A stretch of DNA of 64,000 nucleotides from Voacanga thouarsii. Lineage: Eukaryota; Streptophyta; Magnoliopsida; Gentianales; Apocynaceae. A program made the translations under genes and the position numbers. Position 1 is the stretch's first letter. The number at the start of each line of letters is the position of its first letter. Of this stretch, positions 25,817-39,420 are shown in pieces. Under the pieces are notes generated by a model. It had not been told where the DNA came from, ran no database searches, and saw nothing but the letters and a program-made list of their open reading frames with translations. Location: the NCBI GenBank assembly GCA_026120185.1, contig JANUWF010002433.1:124001-188000 (forward strand), given 5' to 3'.

Positions 25817-28608
25817 ATTTAAGCTTTTATCATGATTATCTTAATTAAGTTTGAATTTTTATTTTCTTGCATTCCATGAAAATAGGAATGATGGTCTTAA
25901 GGGAGACATGAAGAGAATGTCCTAATCTTATCCTCATGTCCTAAAAGAATTCTAGAAGAATTCTTGTCCAACTGATTACCTCTAGCTTTGTCCTAGCAAT
26001 TTCATAATTCAAATAAGCTAAAATCCATTAAATATTTTTCTTTGAATTCCAAAAAAATTCTGTGATGATTTCTTCCCCTTGAATTTCAAAAATCAGCTTT
26101 GGGGAAGGGAGGTTGACCGAAAATTAGGAGGAGAAATAGGAAGGTTCCAAGAGAAAATCAATCACCATGGAAAGACCTTCAAATCCATCTTCAAAGTGTT
26201 CATGTTTTAGTGGTAGGGAAATCTGGAAATTTTCCAGATTTGTTGCAGCCCTTTCCTTCGAAAATTCAGGCCATAAATCCATTCATTTTCTGCCAAGAAA
26301 ATGATCATTTCAAGTGGCTTGAAAGCCGGAAAAATTGTGCAATTTTTGGACTGCACAAAACAGCACCAAACCAGAAATTTTTTTGGGCAATTCGCAGCTT
26401 TTCCTCAAGGAAATGAAGCCGTTTTTAGTTCATCTTCAAGCCAGCAAACTTCTCTGCATTTGTCCAGAAATGAGGCTGAAAAACCACCATTGGAAGACCC
26501 TCAAATAACCCTGAAGAACCACTAAAAAACTGAGCCAAGAGGGTGCGAAAATCCTGCACCAAAAATCTGCAATTTCGGAAAAGCCATGAACACTTGAACA
26601 GAATTTTTTTCCAGCCATGTTCCTTTCTAACCTAGGACTGAAAGCCACCTTCAATCTCTGTAGAATTGAGCGTTATTCAGCCATATACTAAACACCATTA
26701 AACCCACACTTACCTTGAAGCTTAAGGACTCCATAGCTGCTCCACAAAACACTCCTAAGATCACTCCATTCAAACACCATTTGAACTTCAAAAAAAATCC
26801 AGCATTTCACTCCCATAAATCACTCTTGCATTAAGCTGAAACAACCAGAATTTTCTCTGCCTTTATGGACTGAATTTCGGCCAGCTTGAGCAACTTTTAG
26901 CCTTCAATCATTTCAGCAAAACAGTCTTGTTCTAGCCGACACCATTAAAGACCATAGAGACCACTCTTGATCAAACACCATTGCTAACCACCTACCTTAA
27001 ACATCTCCACTATTTTTCTCCATTTAAAATTCAAATAAAATCTGATCACCCTTACTCTTCCTTGCTGAAAACCGAAACCCTCAATCATACTCTACCATTC
27101 GGCCAGCCCTCTACCAAATTCCAGCAGCACTTCTTCTAATTTCTCTCCATTTTCACCTACAAACACCAAGAACACACACTAAACTTCTTTAAGCCTAAAC
27201 CAACTCCAAACCCCTCCAATCACTCTCAAAAACTCCAGACCATCTCTACTTAATCCCTAGACTTCATTTTTGCCATTTATAACACGAAATCTCGCAATCA
27301 AGAATTTTCAATCGGATCAAAAATCAGCTTTTGACCTCAAGAACATCAACAAGGTGAGTCATGAACAACCTTCTTGTTCATCTTCTTCCATTCGAATATA
27401 TCATTCTAACTTCTCTCTCTCTCTCTTCTAACCAAAATGGTTGAACCACCATTAACCATGGATGTTGTTTCGTTGGACCATTCAAGTCATTCCATTGCGC
27501 GTGGACCTTCTTTTATCTTCGTCGAAGGACTCGACAATCAAGTATTCATCCCTAAATTTCTCTTATTAAATTCTGAAATTATGTCTCCTAGTTGATGATA
27601 GAGAAATGGATTATGATTGGGAGATTGAGTATATGCATGTGGATTAGGGGAATGAAGTTATGGCATGATGATGGTTGTATTTGACTAGGATATATGTGTT
27701 TTCCCTTTTGAACCAATATATGTTCTTCATGCTTAATGAACTTTATGGATGTTGGAAGCATGATTAGATATTATGACACCAAAGGTGATTAGGCTTTTAT
27801 GATCTTATTTTCCATGGAAACCATGATCGTTGATTATGCTTAGTAGGATTTTGGCCATGTGATAGTATGAGATAGTGCAAGTGTTTGTTCATGAATAGAA
27901 TAATTTCTTGTTTGATGATGGAGAATGAGATCATGAATTTTTGCTAGCAATAGGAAGACCATGATGTGAGATTATTTTCTTGTCAATTCTAGGTTATATT
28001 CATCAACAAATTTTATTACATAAGTTAAAAAAATTACTACTATATTTTTTCTTCAAAAATTCGAAACACTAGGAGATTTGGATTAGAATATTAAATCAAA
28101 CTATTAATATTTTTTTTACTAAACGAAAATTTGAAATAATTTATTAATAAATTTTAATTATTATTAATTATTTATTATCTCTTCGAAATTAATTAAAAAT
28201 TATTATATATTTAATTTATTATTTATTTATTTATAATAAAGCTACTTTTAAATTTCTTAATATTAAATAGTATTAGGACTTAATAATATTTAAAATTCAA
28301 ACCTTGGTTTATTTAGTAATAATAACACTCAAGAATTATTATTTGAATCTATAATTTATTAACAATTATTTTAGAACCCCTAGTTATTTCTATCTATCAA
28401 ACTAGACTTATTTTATAAAATTCTTCAGCATCTAGCCTTAAAGCTTAGGACATTAAAATCATGGTTAGTCATGGATGTATCTAGTTGAGCTAAGAATTAT
28501 TTACGTAAGGCGGGTATAGCTTGAATATGACCTTATGTTTTGTTTTTACCCCAGGCAGGGGTTAGGTCAGCCTTGGAAGATTTTTTAGTAGAGCAAGCAA
28601 AGAAGCAG

Positions 28609-29409
28609 GTAAGCTCCTGCATGGAGTTTTGTGAAGACCAAAGATTAATGTGGCAAGCAAATGCAATGTATATGGACATTTATTTGTAAAGGCAATTAAG
28701 GACTGTTTTCTTTTTCTTTTATTTCAGTCAAGCAAATCATTTGGAAATTGAACAAGCAGTCTTACACAAATCTAAACTTTTTTCCTAAAATCCAACTTGA
28801 CTAGACTTTTGGAAACCCTTACTTACTATTTCCAAATAAAGCAAAGTTTGATCAATTTCTCCCAAGTGGAACAATCAATGTTGAGTACTCAATAAGGGTA
28901 GGCAACCGGGACTAGTCTTTGAAGGGTTAGGGTAAGTCTTTCAGTAGGTGGCCACCTCTGAGGGGTGAGACCTTCCAGGATAGGACGTCAGTCCGGTAGG
29001 TCATGCCGGTCCGAGCTAGCAAGTTTCAGTCATGTGGACTGTATATTTTCGGAGTGGACAACCGGTAAGTTTGGGTGTAGGGATGGAGGAGTATCTCACC
29101 CGGTAGGCCGTACACCTACCTTTTGTCAGCATTGCACAAAGTGTGGCATTCTGACTGTTATTGGTCATGGGGCCCAACGTGTGGTAACCCATGACTACCC
29201 ATTTGAGTGGTTGTATTTATTGTGCACATGTATAGTTTGAAAAAGCGAAACACCACTCTTTATTTTCAACACTTATTTATTGCTTGCCAGCACTTTTCCT
29301 TATGAAACTTTTACAATTTGCACACATGAATTATTTTACCTGAAACACATAAATCACACACGGGCTTACTGAGATTTTTATCTCACCACCTTTTATGCCA
29401 TATTTTCAG
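28609..29409 (+). other. Possible intron within the LTR (conserved splice-like sites)
   Basis: Donor-like GCAG/GTAAGC at 28605-28614 and acceptor-like TTTTCAG/G at 29403-29410, 801 bp apart. This matches the pair at 165-964 although the two LTRs are otherwise clearly diverged. The sequence just before the acceptor is pyrimidine-rich (CCACCTTTTATGCC). Function is inferred. Confidence 0.3.
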
Positions 29410-29671
29410 GAAGATCCTGCTGTGGAGATCGTTAGCTAGAATGTTGCCTTGCTTGAAAACTCTTGTTATTTACTTTAAGTATTGTTTGAGAGATTGTTGC
29501 AAATAATTTATTTTGGATTTGTGCCAGTATTTATCTTTTGGGTTGTAATAAATTTAATTTCAAAGTCTTTTGTTTTATTCTATTTTCATGTAACCTAGTT
29601 ATAAAGACCCCTTGTCCTTTGGACGGGGCGACATCCTCAGCCCTGATGGGCCTAGGTAGTGGGGTGTTACA

Positions 29672-32600
29672 CTTGGCACATATACTCATACTTACACAAT
29701 CTTTTGCAACTGCATCACTACAATTACCGCGTACAACTAGCAGATCTTTGTTTAAAAAAATCCAACAAAATACCTCTTTTTTTGTCCGATAAAAACACTA
29801 CTGGGATTATAAAAGGACAGACTAATTAAAAAAACACAAACAACAGAAATACTGTGCATCATGCGTGGGCTTCTGATGGTAAACCACCATCGTAAAGCAC
29901 TGAAAGATTCCCCAATCATGCTTATGTAGACGCCCCATATACTTGGCACATATACTCATACTTACAACAAACTTTTGCAAATGCATCACTTTAATTACCG
30001 CGTACAACTAGCACATCTTTGTTTAAAAAAATCAAACAAAATACCTCTTTTTTTCTCCAATAAAAACATTACTGAGATTTAAAAGGACAGAATAATTTAA
30101 AAAACACACACAACAGGAATACTATGCTTCATACGTGTGCTTCTAATGGTAAACCACCGTCGCAAAGCACCGAAAGGTTCCCCAATCAAGCTTATGTTGA
30201 CGGCCTATGTATTTAGCACATATACTCATACTTACAACATTCCTTTGTAACTACAACACTAAAATTACCGCGTACAACTAGCACATCTTTGTTTAAAAAA
30301 ATTAAACAAAATACCTCTTTTTTTGTCCAATAAAAACACTATTGGGATTATAAAAGGACAGACTAATTAAAAAAACAAACACAACAGGAATATTGTGCAT
30401 CATACTTGGGTTTCTGATAGTAAACCACTGTCGCAAAGCACTGAAAGGTTCCCCAATCATGCTTATGATGACGCCCCAGATACTTGGCAGTTGGCACATA
30501 TACTCATACATACAACATACTTTTGCAACTGCATCACTAAAATTACCGCGTACAACTCGCACATCTTTGTTTAAAAAAATGAAACAAAATACCTCTTTTT
30601 TTGTCAAATAAAAACATTACTGAAATTTACAAGGACAGAATAATTAGAAAAACACACACAACAGGAATACTCTGCTTCATACGTGGGCTTCTGATGGTAA
30701 ACCACCGTTACAAAGCACTGAAAGGTTCCACATTCATGCTTATATTGACGCCCCATATACTTGGCACATATACTCATACTTACAACATTCTTTTGCAACT
30801 GCATTACTAAAATTACCGCATACAACTAGCACATCTTTGTTTAAAAAAATCAAACAAAATACCTCTTTTTTTGTCCAATAAAAATAATACTGGGATTATA
30901 AAAGGACATACTAATTAGAAAAACTCACACAACAGGAATACTGTGCATCATACGTGGGCTTCTGATGGTTAATCACCGCCGCATAGCACCGAAAGGTTCC
31001 CAAATCATGTTGATGTTGATGCCCTATACACTTGGCACATATACTCATACTTACAACATTCTTTTGCAACTGCATCACTACAATTAACGCATAAAACTAA
31101 CACATCATTCTTTAAAAAAATCAAACAAAATACCTCTTTTTTCGTCCAATAAAAACACTAATGCGATTATAAAAGGACAGACAAATTATAAAAACACACG
31201 TACCAGGAATACTGTGCATCATACGTGGGCATCTGAAGGTAAACCACCGCCGCAAAGCACAGAAAGGTTCCCCAATCATGTTTATGTTGACGCCCTATAT
31301 ACTTGGCACATATACTCATACTTACAACAAACTTTTGCAACTGCATCACTAAAATTACGGCGTACAACTAGCACATCTTTGTTTAAAAAAATCAAACAAA
31401 ATACCTCTTTTTTTGTCCAATAAAAACACTACTGCGTTTGTAAAAGGACGGACAAATTAGAAAAACACACGTTACAGTAATACTATGCATTATACGTGGG
31501 CTTCTGATGGTAAACTACCGTCGCAAAGCACCGAAAGGTTCCCCAATCATGTTTATCTTGACGCCCCATATACTTGGCACATATACTCATACTTACAACA
31601 AACTTTTGCTACTGCATAACTAAAATTACCGCGTACAACTAGCACATCTTTGTTTAAAAAAATCAAACAAAATACCTCTTTTTGTGTCCAATAAAAACAC
31701 ACCTGGGATTATAAAGGACAGACTATTTTGAAAAAACACACACAACAGGAATATTGTGCATCATAAGTGGGCTTCTGATGTTAAACCACTGTCGCAAAGC
31801 GCCGAAAGGTTCCCCAATCATGTTTATGTTGACACCCTACATACTTGGCATATATACTCATACTCACAACATGCTTTTGCAACTTCGTCACCACAATTAC
31901 CGCGTACAACTAGCACATCATTGTTTAAAAAAATCAAACAAAATAAATCTTTTTTTGTCCAATAAAAACACAACAGTGATTATAAAAGGACAGACTAATT
32001 AGAAAAACATACACAACAGGAATACTGGGCATCATACGAGGCCATCTGATGGTAAACCACCGTCGCAAAGCAATGAAAGGTTCCCAATTCATGCTTATGT
32101 TAACACCCCATATACTTGGCACACATATACTCATACTTACAACATTCTTTTGCAACTGCATCACTAAAATTATCGGGTACAACTACCACATCTTTGTTTA
32201 AAAAAATCAAACAAAATACCACATTTTTTGTCCAATAAAAATAATACTGAGATTATAAAAGGACAGACTAAATAGAAAAACACACACAACAGGAATAATG
32301 TGCATCATACGTGGGCATCTGATGGAAAACCAACGTCGCAAAGCACCTAAAGGTTCCCCAATCATGCTTATGTTGATGCCCTATATAGTTGCCAGTTGGC
32401 ACATGTACTCATACTTACAACATTCTTTTGCAACTGCATCACTAAAATTACCGCGTACAACTAGCACATCTTCGTTTAAAATAATCAAACGGAATACTTC
32501 TTTTTTTGTATAATAAAAACACTACTGGGTTTATAAAAGGACAGACTAATTAGAAAAACACACACAACAGGAATAATGTGCATCATACGTGGGATTCTGA

Positions 32601-35600
32601 TGGTAAACCACCGTCGCAAAGCACTGAAAGGTTCCCCATTCATGCTTATGTCGACGCCCCCATATACTTAGCCCATATATTCATTCTTACAACATTCTTT
32701 TGCAATTGCATCACTAAAATTACGGGGTACAACTACCACATCTTCGTTTAAAAAAATCAAACAAAATACAACATTTTTATTCTAATAAAAACACTACTAT
32801 AATTATAAAAGGACAGACAAATTAGAGAAACACACACAATAGGAATACTGTGCATCATACGTGGGTTTCTGATGGTAAACCACTATCGCAATGCTCCGAA
32901 AGGTTCCCCAATCATGATTATGTTGACGCGCTATATCCTTGGCACATATACTCATACTTACAACATTCTTTCGCAACTACATCACTAAAATTATCGCGTA
33001 CAACTAGCTCATCTTTGTTTAAAAAAATCAAACAAAATACCTCTTTTTTTGTCCAATAAAAATACTATTGGGATTATAAAAGGACAGACGAGTTAAAAAA
33101 ACACACACAACAGGAATACTGTGCATCATACGTGGGTTTCTGATGGTAAACCACCGTCGCAAAGCACCGAAAGGTTCCCCAATCATGCTTATGATGACGC
33201 CCCAGATACTTGGCAGTTGGCACATATACTCATACTTACAACATTCTTTTGCAACGACATTACTAAAATTACCGCGTACAACTAGCACATCTTTGTTTAA
33301 AAAAACCAAACAAAATACCACTTTTTTTGTCCAATAAATACATTACTGAGATTATAAAAGGACAGACTAATTAGAAAAACACACATAACAGGAATACTGT
33401 GCATCATACGTGGGCTTCTGATGGTAAACCACCGTCGCAAAGCACAGAAAGGTTTTCCATTCATGCTTCTGTCGATGCCCCATATACATGGCACATATAC
33501 TCATACTTACAACATTCTTTCGCAACTACATCACTAAAATTACCGCATACAACAAGCTCATATTTGTTTAAAAAAATTAAACAAAATACCTCTTATTTTG
33601 TCCAATAAAAATACTATTGGGATTATAAAAGGACAGACTAATTAAAAAAACAAACACAACAGGAATACTGTGCATCATACGTGGGTTTCTGTTGGTAAAC
33701 CACTGTCGCAAAGCACCGAAAGGTTCCCAATCATGCTTATGATGACGCCCCAGATACTTGGCAGTTGGCACATATACTCATACTTACAACATACTTTTGC
33801 AACTGCCTCACTAAAATTACCGCGTACAACTCGCACATCTTTGTTTAAAAAAATCAAACAAAATACTCCTTTTTTTGTCTAATAAAAACACTACTGTATT
33901 ATAAAAGGACAAACTAATTTGAAAAACACACACAACATGAATACTTTCCAGCATACGTGGACTTCAGATGGTAAACCACCGTCGCAAAGCACCGAAAGGT
34001 TCCCCAATCATGCTTATGTTGACGCCCCATACACTTGGCACATATACTCATACTTACAACATTCTTTTGCAACTATATCACTAAAATTACCGTGTACAAC
34101 TAGCTCATATTTGTTTTAAAAAATCAAACAAGATACCTCTTTTTTTCTCCAATAAAAACACTACTGGGATTATAAAAGGACAGACAAATTAGAAACACTC
34201 ACAACAGAAATACTGTGCATCATACGTGGGCTTCTGATGGTAAACCACCATCGCAAAGCAACGAAAGGTTCCCCAATCATGCTTTTGTTGACGCCCCATA
34301 TACTTGGCACATATAGTCATACTTACAACAGACTTTTGCTAATCCATCACTAAAATTATCGCGTACAACTAGCACATCTTTGTTTAATAAAATCAACTAA
34401 AATACTTCTTTTTTTGTCTAATGAAAACACTACTGCGATTATAAAAGGACAGAGTAATTAGAAAAACACACACAACAAGAATATTGACCATCATACGTGG
34501 GCTTCAGATGGTAAACCACCGTCGCAAAGCAGCGAAAGGTTCCCCAATCATGCTATGTTGACGGCCTTTGTACTTGGAACTTATACTCATACTTACAACA
34601 TTCTTTTGCAACTATATCACTAAAATTACTGCTTACAACTCGCTCATATTTGTTTAAAAAAATCAAACAAAATACCTCTTTTTTTGTCCAATAAAAACAC
34701 TACTGGGATTATAAAAGGACAGACTAATTAGAAAAACACACACAACAGGAATACTGTGCATCATACGTGGGCTTCTGATGGTAAACCACCATCGCAAAGC
34801 AACGAAAGGTTCCCCAATCATGCTTATGTTGACGGCCTATGTACTTCGCACATATACTCATACTTACAACATTCTTTTGCAACTATGTCAATACAATTAC
34901 CGCGTACAACTAGCAAATCTTTGTTTAAAAAAATTAAACAAAATACCAATTTTTTTTGTCTAATAAAAACACTACTGCGATTATAAAAGGACAGACTAAT
35001 TAGTTAAATACACACAACAGGAATACTGTGCGTCATACGTGGGCGTCTGATGGTAAGCCATCATCGCAAAGTACCGAATAGTTCCCCAATCATTCTTACG
35101 TTGACGCCCCATACACTTGGCACATATACTCACACTTACAACATTCTTTTGCAACTGCATCACAAAAATTACCGCATACAACTAGCACATCATTCTTTAA
35201 AAAAATCAAACAAAATACCTCTTTTTTTGTCCAATAAAAACACTACTGCGATTATAAAAGGACAAAATTTTTAGAAAAACAATCGCAACAGAAGTATTGT
35301 GCATCATACGTGAGCTTCTGAGGGTAAACCACCGTCGCAAAGTACCGAAAGGTTCCCCAATCATGTTTTTGTTGACGCCCCATATACTTGGCACATATAC
35401 TCATACTTACAATAAACTTTTGCTACTGCATCACAAAAATTACCGCATACAACTAGCCCATCTTTGTTTTAAAAAAATCAAACAAAATACCTCTTTTTTT
35501 GTGCAATAAAAACACTACTAAGATTATAAAAGGACAGATAAATTAGAAAAACACACACAATAGGAATACTGTGCATCATACGTGGGTTTCTGATGGTAAA

Positions 35601-35604
35601 CCAT
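29672..35604. repeat. Satellite block 4 (about 22 monomers)
   Basis: Same orientation and monomer as the other blocks. Several units (near 30483, 32390, 33210 and 33760) carry the extra TTGGCAG or TTGCCAG motif, and units with GACGGCCTATGTACTTGG-like sequence alternate with the canonical type. The block ends within a monomer at GGTAAACCA (35595-35603), where an LTR fragment is joined. Confidence 0.95.
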
Positions 35605-36369
35605 ATAAGAAGCTCGACATTTTGAAGCTACAACAAGCTGGAAAATTTCATCTCATTCCATGAAGGAAGATGAACTAGTCTAGAATGAAATTTCAGCAAG
35701 CTCACTAGAGGGATTTTTTCCTCTTGGAATTTCCTACTACTCTTCCATATTTTCATACTATAAGAAGTCTTTTACCAAGACACTTTGGTCCTAAAATACC
35801 TCAGCACTTTACTGAATTTTTTGGAAAGAAAAAGGCTAGAACATCTTGGTCAAACTCAGGAGTTGAAAATTGAGGAAAATCAAAGATCAAGGAAAATTGA
35901 ATTTCCCTTTAAGAATTTTGAGTAGAGTAAAGGAGTGGAATGAGATTACTCCTATCATGTCTCTCCTAGGACATCATCACTCCATGCACTAGGCCCATAG
36001 GGCCGAAACCAATTCCCCCCAAGCAAAAATAAAATGTAATCTAGCTAAAGCTTCTATGATGGAATTTGAACCCAAGACCTCAAGAATTAATTCTAAGGTT
36101 CTAACCACTAAACCACAACAACTCTTGTTGCTATTTCCACTAGAAAAATTATTTTCTATTCCATCCACAATCTATCTCTCTATTTTCACCACGGGCAAAA
36201 ATTACCATTTTGCCCCTCTCACATAATACTCACCAACAAGACTTCAAGACAATAAAAATCAAATTCAAAGCGCATAGAAATCAAATGAAAATATATTTAA
36301 TTATGAAATAAAGTATGATATGCATCCCAACCCCCTTACTCTAAGGTTGGTTTTGACCGGGGTTTCACA
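35605..36369 (-). mobile_element. LTR fragment (5' 765 bp of the LTR), minus orientation
   Basis: Homologous to the last 770 bp or so of the minus-strand LTRs (compare about 13806-14571 and 42780-43553). It ends TTTCACA at 36369 and lacks the other 3.6 kb. The right flank is CTTAGCACATATAC, one base from the CTTGG site used by other copies. The left edge abuts satellite GGTAAACCA, which is not the partner of that flank, so a deletion removed most of the LTR together with satellite. Confidence 0.88.
36058..36124 (-). other. tRNA-like module with Pol III A- and B-box (LTR-internal)
   Basis: Minus-strand copy, 245 bp from the LTR 5' end, with TGGTTTAGTGGTTAGAAC and GGGTTCAAATTCC. It is retained even though the host LTR is reduced to 765 bp. 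Confidence 0.55.
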
Positions 36370-37797
36370 CTTAGCACATATACTCATACTTACAACATTC
36401 TTTTGCAACTGCATTACTAAAATTACCGCGTACAACTAGCACATCTTTGTCTAAAAAAATTAAAAACAAAATACCTCTTTTTTTGTTCAATAAAAACACT
36501 CTTGGGATTATAAAAGGACAGACTAATTAGAAAAACACACACAATAGGAATATTGTGCATCATACGTGGGCTTCTGATGATAAACCATCGTCGCAAAGCG
36601 CCGAAAGGTTCCCCAATCATGTTTACGTTGATGCCCCATATACTTGGCACATATACTCATACTTGCAACATTCTTTTGCAACTGCATCACCAAAATTACC
36701 GCGTACAACTAGCACATCTTTGTTTAAAAAAATCAAATAAAATACCTCTTTTTTTGTCCAATAAAAACACTATTGGGATTATAAAAGGACAGACTAATTA
36801 GAAAAACACACACAACAGGAATATTGTGCATCATACGTGGGCTTCTGATGGTAAACCACCGTCGCAAAGTGCCGAAAGGTTCCCAATCATGTTTATGTTG
36901 AAGCCCTATATACTTGGCACATATACTCATACTTACAACATTCTTTTGCAACTGCATCACTAAAATTACCGCGTACAACTAGCACATCTTTGTTTAAAAA
37001 AATCAAACAAAATACCTCTTTTTTTTGTCCAATAAAAACACTACTAGGATTATAAAAGGACAGACTAATTAGAAAAACACACACTACAGGAATATTGTGC
37101 ATTATACGTAGTCTTCTGATGGTAAACCACTGTGGCAAATCACCGAAAGGTTCCCCAATCATGCTTATGTTGACGCCCTATATACTTGGCACATATGTAT
37201 ACTCATACTTACAACATTTTTTTGCAACTGCATCACTACAATTACCGCGTACAACTAGCACATCTTTGTTTAAAAAATTAAACAAAATACCTCTTTTTTT
37301 GTCCAATAAAAACACTACTGCGATTATAAAAGGACAGACAAAATAGAAAAACACACACAACAGGAATACTGTGCATCATACGTGGGCATCTGATGGTAAA
37401 CCACCGTCGCAAAGCACCGAAAGGTTCCCCAATCATGCTTATGTTGACTCCCCATACACTTGGCACATATACTCACACTTACAATATTCTTTTGCAACTA
37501 CATCACTAAAATTACCGCATACAACTAGCACATCATTCTTTTAAAAAATCAAATAAAATACCACTTTTTTTGTCCAATAAAAACACTACTGCGATTATTA
37601 AAGGACAGACTAATTAGAAAAACACACGCAGCAGGAATACTGTGCATTATACGTGGGCTTCTGATGGTAAACCACCGTCGCAAAGCGCCAAAAGGTTCCC
37701 CAATCATGTTTATGTTGATGCCCCATATATTTGGCACATTTACTCATACTTACAACAAACTTTTGCTACTGCATCACTAAAATTACCGCGTACAACT
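36370..37797. repeat. Satellite block 5 (about 5.3 monomers)
   Basis: Same monomer and orientation. It begins at the CTTAG(G) site and ends within GCGTACAACT, where a + LTR starts. The unit near 37190 has an extra ATGTAT giving CACATATGTATACTC. Confidence 0.95.
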
Positions 37798-39012
37798 TGT
37801 GTGAAACCCTATCGAAAACCAACCTTAGAATAAAGGGGTTGGGATGCATATAATATTTTATTGCATATTTAAATATATTTTTATATGATTTTATGTGCAT
37901 TGAATTTGTGTTTTATAGTCTAGAGGGCTTGATTATGATTATTGAGTGAGAAAGACAAAATGGTAATTTTTGCCTGATGTGAAAAATATGGAGATAGCTT
38001 AGGAAATAAATAGGAAAAGAATTTTAGAGAGGAAATAAGAATAAAAGTTGTTGTGGTTTAGTGGTTAGAGCTTTAGAATTGATTCTTGAGGTCTTGGGTT
38101 CAAATTCCATTATTAGAGCTATAGCATGATTAAATTTTATTTTTGCTTGGGAAGTATCATTTTCGGCCTTAGTGGTGTTTGCAGTAGGGTAGAGATGTTG
38201 TCCTATAAGAGACATGATAGGAGTCTTCAAATCCTACTCTTTTACTCTACTCGAAATTTCTAAGGGGAATTCATTCCCTCTTGAACCCTAATCCTTCCTA
38301 TTTCTCAATTCATTAGTTTGTTCAATTTGTTCAAACCAATTTTATTCTAGAAAAATTCCAGCAATGTGTTGTGTCTTTGAAGATTTAAAATGTCTTACTA
38401 AAATACATCATATGGATCGAAACAATGGATGAGGGGGAAAGATTTCAAGTGAATTAAATTCCTTAGTGAACTTCCTAAAAATTCACTCTAGCTAGGTTCA
38501 TTTCCCTTTGTACATAGAACTGAAATTTTTCCAGCTTTGTGTGCCTTCAAGGTGTTGAAATTCTTGACCATTATTCCCTCCCAAATGCTGCCAGAAAATG
38601 GCCCTTTTGATCAGCTTAGAATCTGGATTTTTATGGCTATTTTCGGACTGCACAAAGATGGTACAAAACAAAAAAAAAATCCTGTACAAATCGTAGCTTT
38701 GGAGGTCCAAAACCAAACTGTTTTTTTTCCAGTTTTTGTACAGCACCCTAGCCATGTTTTTCCTCCATCAAGTAGGCTAGAAACCAGCCTTGAAATCCCC
38801 AGAAACTCCCCTTCAAACTCTCTGCAAATTCGCTGGAAGTGGCAGCCAAAAATCTGCCCAGAAATTTCTGTTCAGCGAAATTCTGGGCAGTCAAATGTCC
38901 AGCTTTGTTTCCTATTTTTCTTCCAGCTGAAAGACCAGCCTTAATCTGTCAAAACCTCCCTTAAACCACCATTAACAAAGCTCCATTGTTTCCCACAAGC
39001 TTCTGGACGAAA
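37798..39012 (+). mobile_element. Outer long LTR, 5' part (interrupted by nested LTR)
   Basis: Starts TGTGAAACCC at 37798 and runs in + orientation until CTGGACGAAA at 39012, where another LTR is inserted; it continues at 43559. Joined lengths give about 4370 bp, a full LTR. ORFs here (38537-38944 on +, 38498-38755 on -) overlap on opposite strands and match no known family. Confidence 0.92.
38047..38110 (+). other. tRNA-like module with Pol III A- and B-box (LTR-internal)
   Basis: GTTGTTG, then TGGTTTAGTGGTTAGAGC, then GGGTTCAAATTCC at tRNA spacing, 249 bp from the LTR 5' end. Both boxes are close to consensus. Confidence 0.6.
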
Positions 39013-39031
39013 TGTAACACCCCGCTACCTA

Positions 39032-39076
39032 GGCCCGCCAGGGCCGGGGATGTCGCCCCGTCCAAAGGACAAGGGG
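39032..39076 (-). other. Two adjacent hairpin-forming sequences at the LTR 3' end
   Basis: GGCCCGCCAGGGCC (39032-39045) can form a 5-bp stem with a 4-base loop. CCCCGTCCAAAGGACAAGGGG (39056-39076) can form a stem of GTCC/GGAC extended by CCCC/GGGG across a small bulge. In the LTR sense direction these are the last 35-65 bases of the repeat. They recur with few changes near 1194-1240, 10219-10263, 19862-19906, 29607-29652, 46650-46694 and 61437-61482. Confidence 0.6.
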
Positions 39077-39420
39077 TCTTTATAACTTGGTCACACAATT
39101 AAAATAGCGAAATGAAAGTAATAATTTAACTTAAAATTTATTACAACCCAAGAATAAATCCACGAATAAAACCATGAATTCCCAAAAGAAAAACGAATCC
39201 ATAAATAAAATCATCCACTCTCAACTTTCCAAAGTAATACATAAAAATAAAAGACAACATTCTCTTCCAAGGAAGATAACACTAGATACTCATCCCCACA
39301 GCAGGATCGGCCTGAAATCATGGTAAAAAGGTGATGAGACAGAAATCTCAGTAAGTCCGTGTGTGCTTTGGGTGTTCAGTGAAAACAGTTCGTGGATGCA
39401 AAGTGCGAAATCTTTATAAG

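Larger units (their letters stand above)
25506..29671 (+). mobile_element. Complete solo LTR, plus orientation, with perfect CTTGG duplication
   Basis: A 4166-bp LTR from TGTGAAACCCC to GGTGTTACA. The flanks are CTTGG at 25501-25505 and CTTGG at 29672-29676, after which the monomer resumes as CACATATAC. This is a clean solo LTR. It is the most divergent LTR in the window: the central part (about 26000-27400) aligns only loosely with the others, and the CT repeat is short (27411-27428). A shared 3' half starts at about 28430 with CCTTAAAGCTTAGGACA. It contains a tRNA-like module (25752-25816) and intact splice-like sites (28609 and 29409). No coding capacity is recognised. Confidence 0.92.
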
